From DAIPKP01 sp964539095 (GTDB lineage: Bacteria; Synergistota; Synergistia; Synergistales; Aminiphilaceae), in the NCBI GenBank assembly GCA_964539095.1, contig CAZIFL010000011.1, positions 10,481 to 74,480 on the forward strand: a stretch of 64,000 nucleotides of DNA. Direction: 5' to 3'. The notes beneath the pieces are model-generated. The model was not told the DNA's origin and searched no databases. It saw only the letters and a list, made by a program, of their open reading frames with translations. Below, in pieces: positions 59,100 to 64,000 of this stretch. Each line of letters opens with the position of its first letter. Within the stretch, counting starts at the first letter, position 1. The position numbers and the translations under genes are program-made.

Positions 59100-60207
59100 C
59101 GAATTCCCGCAGGTGGAGAGGATTGGAGGAGAAACCAAAAAGATGCGATGATAGGGGAGAGTCCGAAGCGCCGAACCCCGGAATCTCCCAGGAGGCCAGG
59201 GAGGCCACCTCTTCCGCCAGGGTGGTTTCGCAGGGGGTGGAGCTGCGTAGCGGGATCCCCCGAAGGGCCTTGGCGTGCTGGCTGAAGTAATCCACGTGCC
59301 AGTGGAGGTTTTTGCGCTTCCGAAGGTGCCGGTGCATCCGTGCTGTAAGCCCCGAGGTGGCGGAGCCCACGTAAAGGTAGTACCCCTGGGGAAAGAAAAG
59401 GTTCCCCAGGGATCCCGTGGGAATATGCAGGGACTCCGGAAGAGAGAAGAGCACCAGATAGCACCCTCCATCAGCGTTTTCTTGGGGGAGGATTTCCCAG
59501 GGGATTTTCAAAGGCTCCGAAAGGGAGGCCAGGGAGAAATCTCGGTGCCACCCCATGCCTTGAGCCCCTATCCAGAGATCTTTCCGGGCCTCGTAGAGGG
59601 CCTCTGCAAAGGCGGGATCCGTGTGGTAGTCCGGCAGAAAGACCTTACTCTCCGGACTCTGCACCAGAAAGAGTACCCCCCCTCGAAGATCCGGTTCCTT
59701 CGAAAGGGTGACAAGTTCCCTCACATGACGGGCCCCCCGTTCCGTGGGGGCATCCGGGAACATGGCCCCTCCCTCGTGAAAGAGGGTGCAGCTTTTCAGC
59801 TCCAGCAGCAGCCTTTCTCTCCCCCGGCGAAGAAGAAAGTCGAACCGGCTGGAGCCGAAGGTCACCTCTCTTCCTGTGAGAGTCCACTCCTCAAGCCCCG
59901 GAATCAGTCGGTGCTCCAGAAGAAAGGCCCCCACGTGGTTAGCCCGCACCGTATCCAGCATCACCGGCCCTCGGGGGGTCTCCGCCCCGATGATCCGGTA
60001 GGGAAGCTTCCCCTTTTTCGAGGCCATGAGATAGAGCTTCGTGCCGGGGTAGAGAATCTCCCAGAGCCGTCCGGGGTTCGGCAGATGCACATCCACCAGG
60101 GTCTCCTCCATCCGGCAGGTCACCACAAAGCGGTTTTTCCGCACCACCAGAGAGCCCCTAAAGAGTGGCTCCCCGGGGTAGAGGGTGCAGGGCCCCGGGA
60201 GGCTCAC
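59041..60207 (-). CDS. sfsA: SfsA nuclease fused to a GIY-YIG (DUF123) domain
   Basis: A 388-residue fusion. Residues 1-240 are SfsA (LFRGSLVVRKNRFVVTCRMEETLVDVHLPNPGRLWEIL; MLDTVRANHVGAFLLEHRLIPGLEEW; FDFLLRRGRERLLLELKSCTLFHEGGAMFPDAPTERGARHVRELVTL), reported elsewhere to be a DNA/RNA nuclease. Residues 247-380 are a DUF123-type GIY-YIG-like domain (GGCYLVLFSLPES, QGYYLYVGSATSGLTARMHRHLRKRKNLHWHVDYF, PCETTLAEEVASL). The start is GTG 60207, overlapping the hydrolase stop by 4 bases. The 3' end lies antisense to the last 59 bases of addA. Confidence 0.88.
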   Translation of the reverse strand: MSLPGPCTLYPGEPLFRGSLVVRKNRFVVTCRMEETLVDVHLPNPGRLWEILYPGTKLYLMASKKGKLPYRIIGAETPRGPVMLDTVRANHVGAFLLEHRLIPGLEEWTLTGREVTFGSSRFDFLLRRGRERLLLELKSCTLFHEGGAMFPDAPTERGARHVRELVTLSKEPDLRGGVLFLVQSPESKVFLPDYHTDPAFAEALYEARKDLWIGAQGMGWHRDFSLASLSEPLKIPWEILPQENADGGCYLVLFSLPESLHIPTGSLGNLFFPQGYYLYVGSATSGLTARMHRHLRKRKNLHWHVDYFSQHAKALRGIPLRSSTPCETTLAEEVASLASWEIPGFGASDSPLSSHLFGFSSNPLHLREFVTLLLHHRMKKMLSPSQAQ

Positions 60208-61031
60208 TCGGGGGAGCCTTGGGGAGAACCCTCGGAAGAATCCCGAGAGAGCCCCTGCAAAAAGGCATCAATCCTCTCGTAATATTCTTTCCCCCCTACG
60301 TAGAGAAGATTATTATGCCCCGCCCCCTTTACCCAATAGTGCTCTTTGGGAACCCTGGCGGCTTCGAAAAGCTTCTTTCCCTGCCACCAGGGGACAACCC
60401 CATCCCGGGTGCCGTGGATCACCAGGAGGGGAGAGGAGAGATGTTTGATGTTCTCTATGTTGGGCAGAGGATCCTGAGGATGAAGCCGGATCTGGGTAAG
60501 TGCCCGGAAGACCGAGAGAAAGGCCCCTTCTACAATGACCCCTCCCAGAGCATATTCCCGGGCGAGGAAGAGGGCTGGCCCGGTGCCGATGGAACGCCCG
60601 TAGAGGACCATGTGAGAAGGTGCGAGCCCCTCCTCTTCCACCAGATAGTTCCAGGCGGTGCGGGCATCTTCACAGATGTTCTCCGTGGTGGGGCGTCCCT
60701 GGCTGAGGCCGTATCCCCGGTAATCCAGAGCATAGACCCCATATCCCCGGGCGGCGATATTCTCGAAGAGAAAACGCAGATACCCCGTATCCTCGGCGTT
60801 GCCGTGAAAGTAGAGGATCGAAGGGGCCTGGGGATCTTTTGCGGGATGGGCGTAGAGGGCTAGTTCGGTGCCGTCCCGGGCGGTAAGAGTCCGCACGAAG
60901 GCGTCCTTTTCGTAGGAAGCTGCGGGGGGGTGAAAGATAAGAGTGTCCCGAAGCAGAAATCCCCCCACTAGAAAGGTGGCATAGAGCCCTCCTGCGAGGA
61001 CCCCGAGAAAAGAAAGAATGCGCAGTATCAC
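60204..61031 (-). CDS. Membrane-anchored alpha/beta hydrolase
   Basis: A 275-residue hydrolase of the BEM46/YfhR type. An N-terminal membrane anchor (ILRILSFLGVLAGGLYATFLVGGFLL) is followed by the core SILYFHGNAEDTGYLRFL, YALDYRGYGLSQGRP, the nucleophile elbow MVLYGRSIGTGPALFLA, the acid in LLVIHGTRDGVVPWWQG, and the base His in VKGAGHNNLLYVGG. The substrate is unknown. The start is GTG 61031 behind AAGGAGG, 35 bases after the response regulator. Confidence 0.88.
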   Translation of the reverse strand: MILRILSFLGVLAGGLYATFLVGGFLLRDTLIFHPPAASYEKDAFVRTLTARDGTELALYAHPAKDPQAPSILYFHGNAEDTGYLRFLFENIAARGYGVYALDYRGYGLSQGRPTTENICEDARTAWNYLVEEEGLAPSHMVLYGRSIGTGPALFLAREYALGGVIVEGAFLSVFRALTQIRLHPQDPLPNIENIKHLSSPLLVIHGTRDGVVPWWQGKKLFEAARVPKEHYWVKGAGHNNLLYVGGKEYYERIDAFLQGLSRDSSEGSPQGSPE

Positions 61032-61066
61032 AACGGTAAACCTCCTTGCAAACGAGTCACGTGTTT

Positions 61067-61783
61067 TTACGGCACGTATTTATACCCTCTGCCGTACATG
61101 GTGAGAATATGCTTCGGATGGGCGGGATCCTCTTCGATCTTTTTCCGGAGCCGCAGGATGTGCTGATCCACCGTACGGGTGGTGACATCCTCGGAGACCC
61201 CCCAGAGCAGATCCAGCATATCCCCCCGATCCACCACCTTTCCCGGATGCTCCCCCAGAAGCCGCAGAATGGCGATCTCCTTTTCGGTGAGGGAGAAGCT
61301 GTTCTCCCCCCGGATGCCCTCCATGGCTCCCGCATCAATACGGCACTCCCCGAAGAGAAAAACTTCTTCCTCCGGAGGATCCTCCTCGTTCTTTCGAAGC
61401 TGCACCTCCTCCATGGCTCGGCGGCGGCGCAGGGCGGAGCGTATCCGGGCCAGAAGTTCCCGGGTGCCGAAGGGCTTTACCATGTAATCATCCGCCCCCA
61501 GCTCCAGCCCCAGCACCTTATCCACCTCCTCCCCCTTGGCGGTGAGGATCAGCAGGGGGAGCAGCGGGTGGGTTTTACGGATCTCCCGGCAGAGATCGTA
61601 GCCGCTCATGCGGGGCATCATGATGTCCAGCAGCGCCATGTCGGGAACTTCTTTGCGGAAAAGCTCCAGCCCTTCAAGGCCGTCCCGGGCTATGGTGATC
61701 CGGTATCCCTCCCCCTCCAGAAGATCCTCCAGAGCGAGGAGAATGGAGGGGTCGTCTTCCACGATAAGAATATGTTCGTTCAT
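61067..61783 (-). CDS. OmpR/PhoB-family response regulator
   Basis: A 238-residue two-domain regulator. The receiver domain (1-120) has acidic residues Glu9-Asp11, the phosphoacceptor Asp53 in MALLDIMMPRMSGYDL, and switch residues in LILTAKGEEVDKVLGLELGADDYMVKPFGTRELL. The C-terminal winged helix (about 140-238: FSLTEKEIAILRLLGEHPGKVVDRGDMLDLLWG, TRTVDQHILRLRKKIEEDPAHPKHILTMYGRGYKYVP) binds DNA. It lies 23 bases downstream of the histidine kinase, its evident partner. Confidence 0.95.
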   Translation of the reverse strand: MNEHILIVEDDPSILLALEDLLEGEGYRITIARDGLEGLELFRKEVPDMALLDIMMPRMSGYDLCREIRKTHPLLPLLILTAKGEEVDKVLGLELGADDYMVKPFGTRELLARIRSALRRRRAMEEVQLRKNEEDPPEEEVFLFGECRIDAGAMEGIRGENSFSLTEKEIAILRLLGEHPGKVVDRGDMLDLLWGVSEDVTTRTVDQHILRLRKKIEEDPAHPKHILTMYGRGYKYVP

Positions 61784-61806
61784 CTATTAGAACCTCCTCT
61801 CAAGAA

Positions 61807-63810
61807 CTATGGTCTCTCTCCTCTTCGGGGGAGCAGAAGCCGAAAGATGCTTCCTCCCCCCTCTCGGGGAAGCACCACAAGATCCCCCCCGTGATCCCGG
61901 GCGATGTTGCGGGAGATGGAAAGCCCCAGCCCCGCCCCCTGGGCTCGGGAGGTGAGAGAATCATCCACACGGTAGAACTCCTGAAAGATGCGCTCCCGAT
62001 TTCTCGGAGCGATGCCGACCCCCCGATCCATCACCTCTATCCACACCCGCCGTTCATCCTCCCCCAGGCGTACGACAACCTCTTTGTGCGTATCCGAATA
62101 CTTTTCGGCGTTGGTGAGGAGATTCAGCAGAATCTGGGCGACTCCCTCCGGATCTGCCAGAACCGAAAGGGTTTTCTCCCCTTCCAGAGAGAGGGAAAAC
62201 CCCTGTTCTTCCAGCCGGGGGCGCTGGCTCTCCAGAACATCTTCTGCTAGAGCGTAGAGATTTGTCTCCCTAAAGGAATAGCCCTTGAGCCCCCGCTCGC
62301 GTCGGGAAAAGTCCAGAATGTTTTCGATGAGCCGGGTAAGGCGTTCGATCTCCGAAACCATGAGCCCCAGATAACGGCGGCGTTTCTCCTCCCCGGAGAC
62401 TCGCCCTTCCTGGAGCATCTCCCCGAAGAGCCGGAGGGAGGTAAGGGGGGTCTTCAGCTCGTGAGAGACCTTGGCCACAAAGGTGGTCTTCTGGGCGGCG
62501 GTGCGCATCTCCATCCGAAGAGCCCGAAAGAGGAGAAATGTCCCTCCCAGAAGGGAGAAGAGCAGAGAGCCGATCACCAGAAGATGCCGGAAGCGCTGCT
62601 CTTCCGCCTGGAGAAGCATGCTGTGGGAGGGGGCCAGAAAGGCGGCGCAGCTCCAGTAGGGGAGCAGGGGAGGCATGGGGATACTCTCGTAGGAGGAGCC
62701 TCCGAAGAGGGGATTTTTCTCTTTTTCAGAAAGGTTCTGGGGAAAGAGAGGCTCTCCGTGCTCATCCAGCACGGCCAGAATGTAGTTTCCCTGGGAAGGG
62801 GCAAGGCTTTGGGAGAGAGTTTTCCCCAGCCTCTCCTTGAGAAGATCCTCCCGAAGAAGGCACCCCCCGATCTCCTCCCCCCGGCGGGCCCAGAAGAGAA
62901 AGAGAAGCCGGTTATCCATCATGTAGGGGAGAAGACCGAAGGATTTTCCCTGAATCTCTTCGGGAAAGGGGTGCGGTTTGCGGAAGAAGAGCGGTTTTGC
63001 CTCCTTCGTGATTTCTTTCGACCCCGTGGAGAGAGTGAGAACGTTCTCTTCCCTCTCCCCCTTTCCCTTATCGCTCCCCGCCTCAGGGACCTCTTCTTTT
63101 GTGAGATCCTGCTCCAGCCCTTGCAGCATCTCTTCGGAAGGTGCCGGAGCTGCCTCCTGGGGGAGCGCTGCCTTGCGAGAGAGGGCGAAGGAGCTTACCG
63201 CTGCGGGGGCCATGGCACTCTTGGGAGGAGATGCCGGAGGGAGTGCCGTATCTGGCATATCCCTCACGGGGGTGGCTTCCTCCGGTAGTTCCGGAGATCC
63301 TTCTAAAGGTTCCGAGGAGGCAAAACTCTCCTTCCAGGCGGTGAGCACCCGTTCGATATTCCTTCCCGAAGAGGTCCCCTCAAAGAAGGACTCCCCCCAG
63401 GAGGCAAAGGCCCGAATTCGGGGCTCCTCCTCTCCCGAAGGGCGGGGAAGCATCAGCGCCAGCCGATGATCCAGAAGAAAGGGGATATCCACCAGGGGGT
63501 TTTCCTCTCTCCATTGGGAGAAGAACGCTTCTTCTCTCTGATGGGGGAGGCCCTGGATCTCTACGTAGAGTTCCCTCTCCACTTCTTCCAGAGAGGAAAA
63601 TACCCGCCGGGAGAGAAGCCCCAGCTCCGCATGGAGGGTCTCCCGAAAACGTTTCTCCAGAAGGCTCTCCTCCTTCTCAAAGGAGGAGAGGGCGAGCCCC
63701 CCCAGCACCATGCCGGGGAGAAGCACCAGCAGGAGATAGAACAGGGATTTCCACGGAATTCTAAAAGGGGTATAGCCTTCCTTGCGAAAAAACCATCTCT
63801 TGAACCGCAT
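61807..63810 (-). CDS. Sensor histidine kinase
   Basis: A 667-residue membrane kinase. TM1 is at about 21-42 and TM2 near 410-430 (HLLVIGSLLFSLLGGTFLLFRAL). Between them is a large extracytoplasmic region with a Pro/Ala/Ser/Glu-rich insert at about 165-260 and a CACHE-like part after it. The kinase core has the phosphoacceptor His450 in FVAKVSHELKTPLTSLRLFGEML, then LTRLIENILDFSRRERG, N-box NLLTNAEKYSD, DRGVGIAPRNRERIFQEFYRVD and GAGLGLSISRNIARDHGG. The ATG at 63810 follows AAAGGAGGTGG; earlier in-frame starts lie in or near repeat copy C. Confidence 0.92.
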   Translation of the reverse strand: MRFKRWFFRKEGYTPFRIPWKSLFYLLLVLLPGMVLGGLALSSFEKEESLLEKRFRETLHAELGLLSRRVFSSLEEVERELYVEIQGLPHQREEAFFSQWREENPLVDIPFLLDHRLALMLPRPSGEEEPRIRAFASWGESFFEGTSSGRNIERVLTAWKESFASSEPLEGSPELPEEATPVRDMPDTALPPASPPKSAMAPAAVSSFALSRKAALPQEAAPAPSEEMLQGLEQDLTKEEVPEAGSDKGKGEREENVLTLSTGSKEITKEAKPLFFRKPHPFPEEIQGKSFGLLPYMMDNRLLFLFWARRGEEIGGCLLREDLLKERLGKTLSQSLAPSQGNYILAVLDEHGEPLFPQNLSEKEKNPLFGGSSYESIPMPPLLPYWSCAAFLAPSHSMLLQAEEQRFRHLLVIGSLLFSLLGGTFLLFRALRMEMRTAAQKTTFVAKVSHELKTPLTSLRLFGEMLQEGRVSGEEKRRRYLGLMVSEIERLTRLIENILDFSRRERGLKGYSFRETNLYALAEDVLESQRPRLEEQGFSLSLEGEKTLSVLADPEGVAQILLNLLTNAEKYSDTHKEVVVRLGEDERRVWIEVMDRGVGIAPRNRERIFQEFYRVDDSLTSRAQGAGLGLSISRNIARDHGGDLVVLPREGGGSIFRLLLPRRGERP

Positions 63811-63865
63811 GGGGAGATCCACCTCCTTTGGGGCCATGCTTGGAATTTTCTCTTCTCTCTTGTGT

Positions 63866-64000
63866 CTAGTGGGCTGTTCCACGTTATAGTGTGCCCTTGG
63901 ATGGGAGCCTCCGCTTGTGTGTCCCCTCGGCTCCGAAAGTGGTCGAACCGCTCCCTTGCTTTGCTGCTCCGAACCGTCGCCCCAGACGCGCCGTCCATGG
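63866..64000. repeat. Dispersed palindromic repeat, copy C (cut by window edge)
   Basis: It starts with CTAGTGGGCTGTTCCACG and continues in the same orientation as copy B, nearly identical through GCCTCCGCTTGTGTGTCCCC and the GTGGTCGAACCGCTCCC block to the window end. It sits immediately upstream of the histidine kinase gene, so it may lie in that operon's leader or between two genes. Confidence 0.75.

Noticed and set aside
63811..63882. Longer N-terminus for the histidine kinase
   Set aside because: The extra codons run into repeat copy C, and the ATG at 63810 has a near-perfect ribosome site.

Overview
The window reads as chromosomal DNA of a strictly anaerobic, amino-acid-fermenting bacterium with a two-membrane envelope. 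Synergistota is my best guess. The inference rests on gene content: lysine 2,3-aminomutase, a trans-4-hydroxyproline dehydratase with its activase, the oxidative ornithine pathway (OrtA/OrtB and 2,4-diaminopentanoate dehydrogenase), an Orange-Protein-like Mrp/MinD/NifX operon, several M20/C69 peptidases, and GC-rich sequence with frequent GTG starts. No rRNA, tRNA or other marker in the window fixes the taxonomy.

Layout. 1-3101 (minus): a cut-off AAA-type ATPase and a small winged-helix-like partner. 3192-3414: first copy of a dispersed palindromic repeat. 3439-9569: DNA repair methyltransferase, MOSC protein, a B3/B4-domain protein with two transporters, phosphoglycerate mutase and two exported thioredoxin-fold proteins. 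9684-13160: two paralogous lytic transglycosylases, CCA-type nucleotidyltransferase and TrmO. 13296-17468 (minus): lysine 2,3-aminomutase, M20 peptidase and a sodium symporter. 17851-23259: RpiR regulator with an MFS carrier, a cupin, a C69 dipeptidase and GAPDH. 23649-27278: six-gene ORP-like operon, ending inside repeat copy 2. 27773-32905: nicotinamidase-like hydrolase, then GntR regulator, HypE and HypD. 33132-34899: an AAA ATPase/DUF4276 pair that resembles a defence cassette. 35039-36494 (minus): trpB behind a Trp-rich leader peptide and attenuator. 36623-43099: IclR regulator and the divergent operon ortA-ortB-ord-peptidase-YfcC carrier. 43354-48888: MscS channel, LemA/DUF2207 pair and a solute-binding protein. 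49010-51795 (minus): a cobalamin-binding protein and an opine-dehydrogenase-like protein whose genes overlap by 70 bp. 52282-59099: AddB/AddA-type recombination nuclease. 59041-63810 (minus): histidine kinase, response regulator, alpha/beta hydrolase and an SfsA/GIY-YIG fusion. 63866-64000: third repeat copy, cut by the window edge.

How the parts fit: the window is dominated by peptide and amino-acid catabolism. Peptidases and carriers (SSS, YfcC, MFS, EamA) feed lysine, ornithine and hydroxyproline to radical-SAM, glycyl-radical and thiolase enzymes. The hydroxyproline and ornithine loci each sit beside a regulator of a different family (GntR, IclR), and an RpiR gene lies divergent to the lysine locus. 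The least understood piece is the B12-binding/opine-dehydrogenase pair. It is laid out like a mutase-plus-dehydrogenase couple but matches no pathway I can name.
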